This document shows, one piece after another, positions 1-9,012 of a DNA stretch of 64,000 nt; position 1 is the first letter of the stretch; each line of letters opens with the position of its first letter. The stretch comes from Neobacillus sp. WH10. Its GTDB lineage: Bacteria; Bacillota; Bacilli; Bacillales; Cytobacillaceae. The stretch is taken from contig NZ_CP126110.1 of NCBI RefSeq assembly GCF_030123405.1, positions 4,464,001-4,528,000 on the forward strand, written 5' to 3'. The translations under genes were made by a program, and so were the position numbers. The notes under the pieces are model-generated. The model did no database searches, was not told the origin of the DNA, and was given only the letters and a program-made list of their open reading frames with translations.

Positions 1-126
1 AACAATCATCCTCATTCACCTCATTTTACCCAGCAAATACCTAATACCCATTATAACCGATTCCCCATCAATTACTAAGAAAAAAAAAACTCCCTTTGGC
101 TATTCTAATAAAAGGAGGTGTAGAAA

Positions 127-756
127 TTGAAAAAATTGCTCATAATTGCTGGATTATGTACGATCATTGCGTTATCCGGATGTACAAAGGATACTGCAAA
201 AAACGATATTTATGAAGAAAGCGGCAATACCATTAACGTCAATAATAAAAGACATGAGCTTTACAATGAAGGAGCAAGTAAGGGAGTTCGTAACGTAAGC
301 AATGATTATGGCTATGTCCGCCACCAAAAGAGTCCGCTGATGAATGATAAAACAGCGAATAACCATTACACAGCACTTGACCGTGAGCAGCTCGCTAACA
401 TAATAAGCAAATACAGTACAAATATTCCTAATGTCAATGACGTGGCAACACTTGTCACAGACCAAGAAGTGTTAATTGCCTATGATACCAATTCAAAAGA
501 CCGCAATCTAACCGCCGACCAAGTAAAAAAGACCGCGATGTCGGTTGTGCCAAGATATTATCACGTCTATGTCACAGATAATAAAGTGTTAATGCGCGAT
601 GTTGAAAACCTGGCTAACACCGATTCAACAGGCAAGAATGCCCGTAATTTGGTCAATGGACTCATTACGCAGATGAAAAAATCTCCACAAGGCCAGCCAA
701 TTAGTTCAAGTGAAGATGCAAATGGCCTGACACCGGATGATAAAACAAATCGTTAA
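127..756 (+). CDS. yutC: YhcN/YlaJ-family sporulation lipoprotein (YutC-like)
   Basis: A 209-residue secreted lipoprotein. The N-terminus is a type II signal peptide with lipobox LSGC, so Cys19 would be lipidated and the protein anchored outside the membrane (forespore or spore inner membrane in the YhcN/YlaJ family). The mature part is polar, with the tyrosine-rich, Asn-rich start and the later VPRYYHVYVTDN stretch typical of that family. The start is TTG at 127, chosen because AAAGGAGGTG ends seven bases before it. It is convergent with lipA and shares a hairpin terminator with it, as I recall for yutC/lipA in B. subtilis. Its exact role in germination or spore structure is not known. The family call is good; the symbol rests on synteny. 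Confidence 0.8.
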   Translation: MKKLLIIAGLCTIIALSGCTKDTAKNDIYEESGNTINVNNKRHELYNEGASKGVRNVSNDYGYVRHQKSPLMNDKTANNHYTALDREQLANIISKYSTNIPNVNDVATLVTDQEVLIAYDTNSKDRNLTADQVKKTAMSVVPRYYHVYVTDNKVLMRDVENLANTDSTGKNARNLVNGLITQMKKSPQGQPISSSEDANGLTPDDKTNR

Positions 757-760
757 AAAA

Positions 761-793
761 GAGTTCAAGCCTATTACAGGCTGAACTCTTTCT
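761..793. terminator. Bidirectional terminator between yutC and lipA
   Basis: The arms GAGTTCAAGCC and GGCTGAACTC (one bulged base) enclose a short loop; an A-run precedes and a T-run follows, so it can end transcripts arriving from both convergent genes. Confidence 0.75.
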
Positions 794-796
794 TTA

Positions 797-1714
797 TTAC
801 GCTTCTTTTGCTTTCTTTTCACCAAGCAATTGCTTGTGCTTCGCTGCAGCATTGACTTGTTCATCGGCATGATACGATGAGCGGACAAGAGGACCTGCCT
901 CGCAATGGCTAAACCCTTTGCTGATAGCAATTTGCTGTAATTCTTTAAATTCATCAGGGCTATAGTACTTTTCCACCTTTATATGACCCTTGGTTGGCTG
1001 AAGGTATTGTCCAATGGTCATGATATCCACATGATTCGCCCTTAAATCATCCATGACTTCCAAAATTTCTTCTTTTGTTTCTCCAAGACCAATCATTAAG
1101 CTTGATTTTGTTGGAATGCTTGGCTGCATTTCTTTTGCACGGCGGAGAAATTCAAGAGAACGATCGTATTTCGCACGGGCTCTGACTCTTGGTGTTAACC
1201 GTTTAACTGTCTCAATGTTATGATTTAGGATATCCGGTTTCGCATCCATTAACACCTTTAAATTTTCTTCCTTGCCGCCCATATCGGAAGGAAGGACTTC
1301 GATACTGGTGAATGGATTTTTCCGGCGAATAGCATTAACTGTTTCGGCAAACACAGCCGCGCCGCCATCTTTTAAATCATCGCGTGCTACTGCTGTAACG
1401 ACGACATGCTTTAGGTTCATCAATTGAACAGAATCGGCTACTCTTTCCGGCTCCTGCCAATCAAGTTCTGTTGGAAGCCCTGTTTTTACCGCACAGAAGC
1501 GGCAGGCACGTGTACAAGTATCTCCTAGTATCATAAAGGTTGCCGTACGTCTTACTGCCCAGCATTCGTGAATATTCGGGCAGCGTGCCTCCTCACAAAC
1601 CGAGTGAAGATTCTTTTCACGCATCATTTTCTTTAAACCTGTGTAAGACTCATTGGTGTTCAGCTTTATTTTTAGCCATTCCGGCTTACGTAAAATTTCT
1701 TCTTTTTTACTCAT
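797..1714 (-). CDS. lipA: Lipoyl synthase LipA (radical SAM)
   Basis: Inserts two sulfur atoms into protein-bound octanoyl groups to form lipoyl cofactors, using two 4Fe-4S clusters. Visible signatures: the auxiliary cluster motif CEEARCPNIHEC (Cys40, Cys45, Cys51), the radical SAM motif CTRACRFC (Cys67, Cys71, Cys74) and the C-terminal RSSYHA whose serine ligates the auxiliary cluster. The length of 305 residues is normal. ATG start is preceded by CAAGGGGTG. It is monocistronic and divergent from lytH. Lipoyl proteins served include GcvH, encoded in this same window at 21.3 kb, and its Fe-S clusters would be built by the Suf system at 7.5-12.8 kb. Cytoplasmic. Confidence 0.98.
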   Translation of the reverse strand: MSKKEEILRKPEWLKIKLNTNESYTGLKKMMREKNLHSVCEEARCPNIHECWAVRRTATFMILGDTCTRACRFCAVKTGLPTELDWQEPERVADSVQLMNLKHVVVTAVARDDLKDGGAAVFAETVNAIRRKNPFTSIEVLPSDMGGKEENLKVLMDAKPDILNHNIETVKRLTPRVRARAKYDRSLEFLRRAKEMQPSIPTKSSLMIGLGETKEEILEVMDDLRANHVDIMTIGQYLQPTKGHIKVEKYYSPDEFKELQQIAISKGFSHCEAGPLVRSSYHADEQVNAAAKHKQLLGEKKAKEA

Positions 1715-1888
1715 TTTGACACCCCTTGAAATCCCATTATGTATAATCTTCTGTTGTCACTTTATCATACTGGAATAGGAACGACAAGCATTCAACTAGT
1801 TGTTTCTTTTTACCAATCCTAAATCCATTGATTTTATGGTTCATTTTTTGATTACCAATTATTAGCGATAATGAAATAGCCTAATATT

Positions 1889-1897
1889 CATAAACTA
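1889..1897 (+). promoter_or_regulatory. Possible sigma-K -10 element for lytH
   Basis: CATAAACTA fits the sigma-K -10 pattern CATAnnnTA and lies about 40 bases before the lytH start. No convincing -35 AC is seen at the right distance. lytH of B. subtilis is known to be mother-cell (sigma-K) expressed, which supports but does not prove the call. Confidence 0.35.
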
Positions 1898-1929
1898 ACC
1901 TTGTACATTAATTGGAAGGAGGATTCCTG

Positions 1930-2925
1930 TTGCGGGCTGTTCTTATTATTGGAACTATCCTTATACTCTTTACTTCTACATTGTCTGTCAGGGATGCTCA
2001 TGCAAAAGAAGAACCTGATCCCTATCAGGAAAGAATGAAGCTATATAAAAAAGTTGAAACGGTTACCCAAATTCCTTGGTATTATTTAGCGGCTATTGAT
2101 CAATATGAAAGAAGTATCCGTTTTGCCCGCCGCGATTTACCAAAACCAGAAAGTACCATTTCAATTTATTTCAAGCCTGAACAATGGGCAGGTTTAGCCA
2201 ACCCTAACCCTATGGAAGAAAACCCAGCCATTATTCAGTTTTTTAATGGTATCGGTATTGATGGAGATGGAGATGGAAAAGCGCGCTTAAAGAGTGATGA
2301 GGATGTTTTATATGCGTTTGCAAATTATCTTCTTTCATATGGAATCGATCAAGAAAATATAAAAATTGGTTTATGGAATTACTATCATCGCGATAAAACC
2401 GTAGGAATTATCGTAGGAAAAGCAAAAATTTATCGTCATTTTGGCAGGATTGATTTAGATAAACAGGTTTTCCCAGTTCCTCTTAACAGTAATCACAGCT
2501 ATCGCAGCACATGGGGGGATGCCCGCGGCTGGGGTGGAAGAAGAATCCATGAAGGTACCGATATTTTCGCCGGTTACGGAGTCCCAGTACGTGCTACAAG
2601 CTATGGAATTATTGAAATGAAGGGATGGAACAAGTTTGGCGGCTGGAGAATCGGTATCCGTGACATTAATAACACGTACCATTACTTCGCCCATCTTAGC
2701 GGTTTTGCCAAAGATTTAAGGGTCGGCCAAATTGTTGAGCCTGGAATGGTTGTTGGCGGTGTCGGAAGTTCTGGATACGGCCCCCCGGGAACATCTGGAA
2801 AATTCCCGCCTCACTTACATTACGGAATGTATAAGGACAATGGAATTACGGAGTGGTCGTTTGATCCTTATCCATACCTTGCAAAATGGAAACGTCTTGA
2901 GCGAATGAATATGAAACGGAAATAG
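1930..2925 (+). CDS. lytH: LytH, M23-family L-Ala-D-Glu endopeptidase of spore cortex
   Basis: A zinc endopeptidase that in B. subtilis trims peptide side chains to single L-Ala in the spore cortex. With the TTG start at 1930 (GGAAGGAGG eight bases upstream) it has 331 residues: an N-terminal hydrophobic signal/anchor at about 1-20, a variable middle region, and a C-terminal M23 domain with zinc ligands in HEGTD (His207, Asp211) and HLH (His295, His297). An upstream TTG at 1912 falls inside the Shine-Dalgarno and is rejected. The gene stands alone, followed directly by a terminator overlapping the yunB stop. Acts at the forespore surface. Confidence 0.9.
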   Translation: MRAVLIIGTILILFTSTLSVRDAHAKEEPDPYQERMKLYKKVETVTQIPWYYLAAIDQYERSIRFARRDLPKPESTISIYFKPEQWAGLANPNPMEENPAIIQFFNGIGIDGDGDGKARLKSDEDVLYAFANYLLSYGIDQENIKIGLWNYYHRDKTVGIIVGKAKIYRHFGRIDLDKQVFPVPLNSNHSYRSTWGDARGWGGRRIHEGTDIFAGYGVPVRATSYGIIEMKGWNKFGGWRIGIRDINNTYHYFAHLSGFAKDLRVGQIVEPGMVVGGVGSSGYGPPGTSGKFPPHLHYGMYKDNGITEWSFDPYPYLAKWKRLERMNMKRK

Positions 2926-2953
2926 GACTGTCCGTCGCGGATAGTCCTTTTAA
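2925..2953 (+). terminator. lytH terminator
   Basis: GGACT..CCG/CGG..AGTCC hairpin starting at the last base of the lytH stop codon, then TTTT. Its T-run overlaps the stop codon of the convergent yunB. Confidence 0.75.
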
Positions 2954-3723
2954 TTTCCTGATTTTTTTGTATCGGTTTTCTTTTCCGGAAGTTGGATGGA
3001 TGGTGTTATCCCTCCGCCGCTGTTATAGAATTGCGGAACCTCGCCTTCCACTAATGTACTACCCACCGGAATGCTTTGTTTTAGCTTCGTAATTTTTGTC
3101 GCGAACGGAGTAATGATCTGTACGGATACTTCTATATCAACAGAAACCTGCACCCATGTATTATTAATCCCCATTTCTTTTGTATCAATATGAACATCCG
3201 GTTCCACTTCACCGATAGCATGGAATTTTACCGGTATTTTCGGTCCAATATTCCCTAGCAACGAAATATTCGTTGACTGCCCTAATGGCACATACCAGAC
3301 AATTCCATCTTCTTTTCCCGTATTTTCTGTTTCAATTTCCACATCTGATTCTAATAAGGCAATATCACCCTTCTTGGCTGTTTTTAAATTCTTTTGAATT
3401 TGAGCGGTTACTTCTGCCAAAACCCGATTGATTAAATCCGTATTCAACTGGGCGTTTTGCTTTTTTCCATCACTGCTTGGTGTTATTTTAATTACCTCAT
3501 CCCCAACATTGGTCGTCCGTTTTGTAATCGCCCTATTAATAACAAGTGAGGCAATATTACGTGTTTCGGATTCAGCATATCTCATTAATGTCGGCTCAAT
3601 TCCCTTGTTTACGAGCACCAAACCTGTAGCAGTAGAGAAAAGGAAAAAAACGAATGTCAGCAGCATTACATATCGAAATGGCAACGGTCCCCGCTTAAAA
3701 AACCGTCGTCGAAACTTTGCCAA
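2950..3723 (-). CDS. yunB: Sporulation protein YunB
   Basis: YunB is a sporulation protein needed for normal spore formation in B. subtilis; the molecular activity is not established. The 257-residue product starts with a basic stretch ending in KRGPLPFRYVMLL, then one membrane segment at about residues 14-36 and a long extracytoplasmic part. I chose TTG at 3723, with GAAGGGG eight bases upstream; the GTG at 3732 lies inside that ribosome site. A CATACATA element upstream resembles a sigma-E -10 box. It is convergent with lytH. Confidence 0.85.
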   Translation of the reverse strand: MAKFRRRFFKRGPLPFRYVMLLTFVFFLFSTATGLVLVNKGIEPTLMRYAESETRNIASLVINRAITKRTTNVGDEVIKITPSSDGKKQNAQLNTDLINRVLAEVTAQIQKNLKTAKKGDIALLESDVEIETENTGKEDGIVWYVPLGQSTNISLLGNIGPKIPVKFHAIGEVEPDVHIDTKEMGINNTWVQVSVDIEVSVQIITPFATKITKLKQSIPVGSTLVEGEVPQFYNSGGGITPSIQLPEKKTDTKKSGN

Positions 3724-3744
3724 AAAAATCACCCCTTCAAGCTA

Positions 3745-3752
3745 TATGTATG
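3745..3752 (-). promoter_or_regulatory. Possible sigma-E -10 element for yunB
   Basis: On the minus strand this reads CATACATA, matching the sigma-E -10 consensus CATACANT. No clear -35 was found and the leader would be only about 15 bases. B. subtilis yunB is a sigma-E gene, hence the suggestion. Confidence 0.35.
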
Positions 3753-3775
3753 CCTGAAAAAGAGGAACTAGCCCA

Positions 3776-3805
3776 TAAAAAAAGCCTGCCATAGAAGCAA
3801 GCTTT
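3776..3805 (-). terminator. yunC terminator
   Basis: Minus-strand hairpin AAAGCTTGC/GCAGGCTTT (one mismatch) followed by a run of T, overlapping the yunC stop codon. Confidence 0.7.
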
Positions 3806-4107
3806 TAAACCATCTTTAGCAAGGCGTCTTTACCAATCATTCCTTGATGAATCCCTAATTCCTCTGCCTCTAATGTTACCGACTCTAATGGGGCATTGAG
3901 AAGCTGATCAATGGTTCTCACTCCAACAGCACGACCCGCAATGATTTTGCGATCCTTTAATCTTTCATTTAGTAAGCCCACATCTAAAGCACCGCACATA
4001 ATATATCCTTTATCATTTGACACCGATAATAAGGTGGTTTTTGGAAGTAATACAGTGACAGCCAAAAAGGTATGGCCGTTAATTGCAATTGGTGAAAGAT
4101 CAATCAA
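3805..4107 (-). CDS. yunC: YunC, DUF1805 domain protein
   Basis: A small cytoplasmic protein of the DUF1805/YunC family, function unknown. The conserved core GYIMCGALDV followed by AGRAVGVRTIDQLL is clear. The start is TTG at 4107, giving 100 residues beginning MIDLSPI, with GGGAGGAAAGGAG about ten bases upstream; a GTG at 4137 would place the ribosome site inside the gene. It has its own terminator and lies between yunB and yunD on the same strand, as in B. subtilis. Confidence 0.85.
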   Translation of the reverse strand: MIDLSPIAINGHTFLAVTVLLPKTTLLSVSNDKGYIMCGALDVGLLNERLKDRKIIAGRAVGVRTIDQLLNAPLESVTLEAEELGIHQGMIGKDALLKMV

Positions 4108-4167
4108 AGGGTCCCACACTCCTTTCCTCCCTATCACAGTATGATTGCGATGGAAAATGGGTGATGG

Positions 4168-5520
4168 TTAGGAATGCATCTGCAGCTTCCATTTTAATAA
4201 ATCCCGCAAGAATTCCGGTAAGAAATATTTCTTCTGCTTATGCGGCAGAACTTCTTTGAAAAAATGACCAAACGTAAACATATCCGGCAGAGCTAACGTA
4301 TAACATCTTTCTTGCTCCAATTCCCTGCCATTAATAAAAATATTATTTTTCTCAAAACGAATACCATCATAGACAAACACACCTAAAATAGTACCTCTAA
4401 AACCGAGGCCTTTTATTTGCTTATGTGGTAAGTTCTCGTCCTTTGTCTGAAATAGAACTTCCTTTAATTCCTTTCCCGTCAATTCTACTACACACGGATT
4501 AATAGGATGTGGACACACCTCAAGTAAATCGTAATTGGTGACTTCCCCTGATAATGTTCCCAAAAGAAGACCGGCATTGATCATGGCACAGTCTGCCCCA
4601 CACCATTCTCTTAATGTCCTGGCAAGCATAAGGGAAAAATTCGTTTCATGAAACGGATTGTGAACCAACGGTTCGCTGAGAATCGTAACCCTTTGATTTA
4701 ACAGTTCCTTCCCCTTGTTAAAAATAGTATCGATGTGCTCCTTTTCGTCTCGAGGAACTGGGAGATCATTAAAATCATAAAGAACCGCTTCCTGATGGGT
4801 AACTGCCTTTTGTTCATTTAGTTTAATGGTCATTTGGCCAACATAATATCCATACTTACCAGCAGCCCCAAGGAATGTATCACCTACAAGTTTTCCTTTT
4901 TCAAAAAAGTGATGAGTATGGGCACCTAATATAACATCGATTTCAGGAAATTCTATAGCAATCCGTTCATCATCATGAATGCCGAGATGGGACAATATGA
5001 TGATGAAGTCTGCTTCTTCCTTTAAGGGTCCAAGCCACTTTTTCAACTCAGCAATTGGTTCTGTCAGCTTCCAGCCAAGCAATTCATATAGATGAATAAA
5101 ATGTGCAGTGAGTCCGATTACCCCCACCCGTGTTCCCTTTTTTGTATGATAAATCTTATAAGGTTTTACCCAATCCGGATAAACGCCATTTTTGTGATAA
5201 AGGTTTGCGACAAGAACATCAAACTGGGCATTGTCATATAGATGATTTAAATCTTCATAAGGAAGGTTAACCCCTTCATTATTCCCAATCGTGACAGCTG
5301 TATATTGGCACTCATTTAATAGGGTGATATTGCCCTTTCCTTTTGTCGCCTCAGTAAACGGATGCCAACGGTCAAGGAAATCACCAATATCAAAGAGAAA
5401 GACATCCTCATCTTGCTGCCGATGAAACTTTTTTTTCTGTTTTAGAAATTGCAGTATTCGCGGCCAATGTTCAAAGTGACTGTGAAAATCATTGGTATGG
5501 TAAATATATATCGTTTCCAT
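4168..5520 (-). CDS. yunD: YunD, 5'-nucleotidase/metallophosphatase-like protein
   Basis: A 450-residue dimetal phosphoesterase of the UshA/5'-nucleotidase type without signal peptide, so cytoplasmic. Visible metallophosphatase motifs: TNDFHSHF (Asp11, His13), FDIGDFLDRWHP, GNNEGV in the place of the usual GNHE, ILSHLG and GAHTHHF. The C-terminal half has the 5'-nucleotidase substrate domain, including the NAG-type motif INAGLLLG. The GNNEG reading (Asn replacing His of GNHE) is an unusual substitution. Substrate unknown; probably a nucleotide or nucleotide-sugar. It precedes yunC and follows yunE on the same strand. Confidence 0.85.
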   Translation of the reverse strand: METIYIYHTNDFHSHFEHWPRILQFLKQKKKFHRQQDEDVFLFDIGDFLDRWHPFTEATKGKGNITLLNECQYTAVTIGNNEGVNLPYEDLNHLYDNAQFDVLVANLYHKNGVYPDWVKPYKIYHTKKGTRVGVIGLTAHFIHLYELLGWKLTEPIAELKKWLGPLKEEADFIIILSHLGIHDDERIAIEFPEIDVILGAHTHHFFEKGKLVGDTFLGAAGKYGYYVGQMTIKLNEQKAVTHQEAVLYDFNDLPVPRDEKEHIDTIFNKGKELLNQRVTILSEPLVHNPFHETNFSLMLARTLREWCGADCAMINAGLLLGTLSGEVTNYDLLEVCPHPINPCVVELTGKELKEVLFQTKDENLPHKQIKGLGFRGTILGVFVYDGIRFEKNNIFINGRELEQERCYTLALPDMFTFGHFFKEVLPHKQKKYFLPEFLRDLLKWKLQMHS

Positions 5521-5529
5521 TTTTTAACC

Positions 5530-6351
5530 TTACCCAGCAAACCCTTGATAAATTAGACGAATTCCAACAACAACAAGAATGATTCTAATAATCAAGACAA
5601 TCGTTTTGCTCTTTAGTTTTGAATTTAAAAATACTCCGACCTTAGCGCCAATCCATGCTCCCGGTATTAACGCCAATGCATATAGCCAGTTAACATTTCC
5701 CAAGGCGATATGTGTGATGGAGCTTAAGATTGATGTTGGTAAAATCATGAACATAGACGTTGCCGTTGCCACATGAGGTGGAAAGAAAAATAACAAGATC
5801 ATCGTTGGGACCATGAGCGAGCCTCCGCCAATCCCAAAAATGCCTGATAAAAATCCTACAAAGAAGGAAATGATGACGGCGGTGATTGGACTAAAACCAT
5901 ATTCAAAGGTTTTTCCACTATTGTCGGTAAAGGTGCGAACAATGCCCTTATCTTTCCGATAAGGAAGGGGCTTTAATTTATCTTTGAGGACTAATACCAT
6001 CGAGACAAACAGAATAAAGAGACCGAAATAGATATTGAAAGAGTGCAAATCTAATTTTTCCGTTACCCACGCACCAAGAATACTCCCTGGCCCGCTGCCA
6101 ATAAGAAAGATTAATCCGCTTTTATAATCCACCGTTTTATGTTTCATATAAGCTAACGTCGAGGATAAACCGGTAAAAATCATCGTGAAGAGAGATGTCC
6201 CTACCACTATCTGTGGCGTTAAGTGGCTGAATGTTGACAAAGTTGCTAAGTATAGCAGGGCAGGAACAACAATGATTCCTCCTCCCATTCCGATAAGCGA
6301 ACCCAATGAACTCGCAACCAAACCTACTAAAACTAATATTATCCATTCCAT
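5530..6351 (-). CDS. yunE: YunE, TauE/SafE-family sulfite/organosulfur exporter-like permease
   Basis: A 273-residue polytopic membrane protein of the TSUP (TauE/SafE) family with about eight membrane segments in two halves; each half carries the family's glycine-rich motif, GSLIGMGGGIIVVP near the N-terminus and GIFGIGGGSLMVP in the second half. Family members move sulfite, sulfoacetate or similar anions; the substrate here cannot be read from sequence. AGAAGGTGA precedes the ATG. Only nine bases separate it from yunD, so the two are probably co-transcribed. Confidence 0.85.
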   Translation of the reverse strand: MEWIILVLVGLVASSLGSLIGMGGGIIVVPALLYLATLSTFSHLTPQIVVGTSLFTMIFTGLSSTLAYMKHKTVDYKSGLIFLIGSGPGSILGAWVTEKLDLHSFNIYFGLFILFVSMVLVLKDKLKPLPYRKDKGIVRTFTDNSGKTFEYGFSPITAVIISFFVGFLSGIFGIGGGSLMVPTMILLFFFPPHVATATSMFMILPTSILSSITHIALGNVNWLYALALIPGAWIGAKVGVFLNSKLKSKTIVLIIRIILVVVGIRLIYQGFAG

Positions 6352-6463
6352 TTTGTTTTCACCTTCTAGTGTCTGTGTTGTTAAGCAAAAATTTTATATT
6401 TGTCTTTCTAAAAGCGTAAGAGAAATTACTAAAAAATTTGAGGCGTCTCGATCAAGACCGATT

Positions 6464-7309
6464 TCAAAATAAATCCAGTTGCCTTGGGGCGAGTGCTTCA
6501 TATTCTATTTGTAAAAGACTCATCATTTCTTTTGCATTGTCCGCCGCATCTCCGCCGGAGTTGTTGTTAAACAGGAGAAAAAGGTTATCACATTGCTTAG
6601 CTAACCTTTCGACGCTGTGTGCCCATTCCTGCAGCTCTTGTTGATTATAGCGATAAAGGTAACGAACCTCGCGCCAGTTTTCTGCGTTTCGCTTTTGCCA
6701 CCCATGAACATTGCGGCCATGAAATCTGACAAGGACATTTAGTGGATCAGTTACTTCAAGTACTGTCGGAATTGACCCTTCCCCGGATTGTGGTTCATCA
6801 CAAATACTATGAATCCATTTTTCTGTCTTCATAAAATCGAGCGTTTTTTGCAGATATGGAGGTGCAAACCATGATTGATGTCTAAACTCTAAAGCGCATG
6901 GTATGTCGTCCATTTCATGTTTACACCATCTTAAATAATCTACATTTTCCCGTCTACAAGTAAACCATGGCGGGAATTGAAACAGGACCATGGCTAATTT
7001 ATTGTGTTGTATGTATGGTTCTAATGACTCTTTAAAGGCCTTGAACATCTCTTGTTTAGTTTCAAAAGGAATTTCTCCACGCTGATGGCCGGTCATTCCT
7101 TGGTAGGCTTTTACGATAAACTGGAAGCTATCTGACGTTTCATTGACCCACTTTTCAGCATTTCGCTTTGGTTGAATCGAATAAAAAGCCGAATCGACTT
7201 CTACAATCGGAAAATGACCTGCATAAACCTTAAGCTTATCCCGTGATGGTGTTTGATTCGGATATAAGCTATCATGGTCGCCCCAGCCTGTTACACCAAT
7301 GTAGATCAA
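6464..7309 (-). CDS. yunF: YunF, DUF72 family protein
   Basis: A 281-residue protein with the DUF72 TIM-barrel fold. It begins MIYIGVTGWGDHDSLYP and contains FPIVEVDSAFY, CALEFRHQSWF and RFHGRN, all conserved in the family. No enzymatic role is established for DUF72. The start is TTG at 7309, five bases after GGAGGTGAG; the upstream ATG at 7324 overlaps that site. Same strand as yunE, 112 bases apart. Confidence 0.85.
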   Translation of the reverse strand: MIYIGVTGWGDHDSLYPNQTPSRDKLKVYAGHFPIVEVDSAFYSIQPKRNAEKWVNETSDSFQFIVKAYQGMTGHQRGEIPFETKQEMFKAFKESLEPYIQHNKLAMVLFQFPPWFTCRRENVDYLRWCKHEMDDIPCALEFRHQSWFAPPYLQKTLDFMKTEKWIHSICDEPQSGEGSIPTVLEVTDPLNVLVRFHGRNVHGWQKRNAENWREVRYLYRYNQQELQEWAHSVERLAKQCDNLFLLFNNNSGGDAADNAKEMMSLLQIEYEALAPRQLDLF

Positions 7310-7408
7310 GAAACTCACCTCCATTTATTAATAATAGCATAACCAGTTTTGCATCGTATGGGAGATTCTTCGAAAAGCGTAATTTTTTCATGTTGGTGAT
7401 GCTCTAAT

Positions 7409-7439
7409 GCCAATTGGCAGCGCTTATCCGCTGATTGGC
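7409..7439. repeat. Inverted repeat in the yunF-sufB gap
   Basis: GCCAAT-TGG-CAGCG pairs with CGCTG-ATTGGC (three-base bulge, six-base loop). No T-run follows on either strand, so it is not an obvious terminator. The rest of the 250-base gap shows no gene. Confidence 0.4.
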
Positions 7440-7514
7440 GACAGATAACGTCCCTCAACCGTCAGTTATTCATCCTTACCCGACAGTTAACAGAACCTAA
7501 CCTAGTTTCCAACA

Positions 7515-7546
7515 TAAAAACCCGCCTGCATACACAGCAAGCGGGT
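7515..7546 (-). terminator. suf operon terminator
   Basis: Minus-strand hairpin ACCCGCTTGC/GCAGGCGGGT followed by TTTTTA, 18 bases after the sufB stop. Confidence 0.85.
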
Positions 7547-7563
7547 AAATTTTTTCAAAAATA

Positions 7564-8961
7564 TTAACCGATAGACCCTTCCATTTCGAACTTGATCAAG
7601 CGGTTCATTTCAACGGCATACTCCATTGGTAATTCTTTAGTAAACGGCTCGATAAAGCCCATAACAATCATTTCTGTTGCTTCTTGTTCTGAAATACCGC
7701 GGCTCATTAGGTAGAAGAGCTGCTCTTCAGATACTTTAGATACCTTCGCTTCGTGCTCAAGCGAGATATTGTCATTTAAAATTTCGTTGTATGGAATTGT
7801 ATCCGATGTTGATTGATTATCCATAATCAGCGTATCACATTCGATATTGGCACGAGCACCATCGGCTTTACGGCCAAATTGAACAATACCGCGATAGGTT
7901 ACTTTACCGCCATGCTTAGAAATCGATTTCGACACGATGGTGGAAGATGTATTTGGAGCTAAGTGAATCATTTTTGCTCCGGCATCCTGGTGCTGGCCTT
8001 TACCGGCAATCGCAATCGATAACGTCATACCGCGAGCGCCTTCACCTTTTAAAATAACCGCAGGATATTTCATTGTTAATTTGGAACCGATATTACCGTC
8101 AATCCATTCCATAGTTGCGTTTTCTTCACAGACTGCACGCTTTGTTACAAGGTTATAAACGTTGTTTGCCCAGTTTTGAATTGTTGTATAACGGCAGTAG
8201 GCATTCTTTTTAATAACGATCTCAACAACGGCACTATGCAAGGAGTTGGTTGTATAAACCGGTGCCGTACAGCCTTCAACGTAATGGACGTGTGCACCCT
8301 CGTCAACGATGATAAGAGTCCGTTCAAATTGCCCCATGTTCTCAGAGTTAATCCGGAAATACGCTTGTAACGGCGTATCCACTTTTATACCTGGTGGAAC
8401 ATAAATAAATGACCCACCAGACCAAACAGCTGAGTTTAGAGCCGCAAATTTATTGTCAGTTGGTGGAATAACCTTTGCCCAGTGCTCACGGAAAATATCT
8501 TCATTTTCTCTTAAAGCGGAATCCGTATCTTTAAAGACAATCCCCAACTCTTCAAGGTCTTCCTTCATATTATGGTAAACAACCTCTGATTCATATTGCG
8601 CTGAAACACCGGCAAGGTACTTTTGCTCTGCCTCAGGAATTCCTAGCTTATCAAAAGTTGCTTTAATTTCTTCCGGTACTTCGTCCCATGACTTCTCAGA
8701 TTTTTCAGACGGTTTTACATAATATGTGATTTCATCAAAGTTTAATGAATTCAAATCGCCGCCCCATTGAGGCATTGGCATATTATAAAAATGCTCGAGT
8801 GATTTTAAGCGGAAATCGAGCATCCATTGTGGTTCATCCTTCATTTTTGAAATCTCTTCAACAATCTCACGTGTCAAACCACGTTTTGACCGGAATATGG
8901 AAACGTCTTTATCGGCAAAACCATATTTATAATCACCGATCTCAGGCATTTTTTTCGCCAT
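7564..8961 (-). CDS. sufB: SufB, Fe-S cluster scaffold subunit
   Basis: Scaffold of the SufBCD complex on which Fe-S clusters are assembled. The 465-residue product is full length and shows the SufB core from GGSFIYVPPGIKVDTPLQAYFRI through the beta-helix to the C-terminal region with FYLMSRGISEQEA and GFIEPF. ATG follows GGAGGAATACGACG. It is the last gene of the sufCDSUB operon, 51 bases after sufU, ahead of a strong terminator. Cytoplasmic; works with SufC ATPase, SufD, and sulfur from SufS/SufU. Confidence 0.97.
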   Translation of the reverse strand: MAKKMPEIGDYKYGFADKDVSIFRSKRGLTREIVEEISKMKDEPQWMLDFRLKSLEHFYNMPMPQWGGDLNSLNFDEITYYVKPSEKSEKSWDEVPEEIKATFDKLGIPEAEQKYLAGVSAQYESEVVYHNMKEDLEELGIVFKDTDSALRENEDIFREHWAKVIPPTDNKFAALNSAVWSGGSFIYVPPGIKVDTPLQAYFRINSENMGQFERTLIIVDEGAHVHYVEGCTAPVYTTNSLHSAVVEIVIKKNAYCRYTTIQNWANNVYNLVTKRAVCEENATMEWIDGNIGSKLTMKYPAVILKGEGARGMTLSIAIAGKGQHQDAGAKMIHLAPNTSSTIVSKSISKHGGKVTYRGIVQFGRKADGARANIECDTLIMDNQSTSDTIPYNEILNDNISLEHEAKVSKVSEEQLFYLMSRGISEQEATEMIVMGFIEPFTKELPMEYAVEMNRLIKFEMEGSIG

Positions 8962-9012
8962 CGTCGTATTCCTCCATTCTTAAACGAAAGGGCTATACGT
9001 CGCCCCAACGTC

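Noticed and set aside
7409..7439. Second terminator of yunF/suf
   Set aside because: No T-run on either strand and the better hairpin at 7515-7546 already fits.
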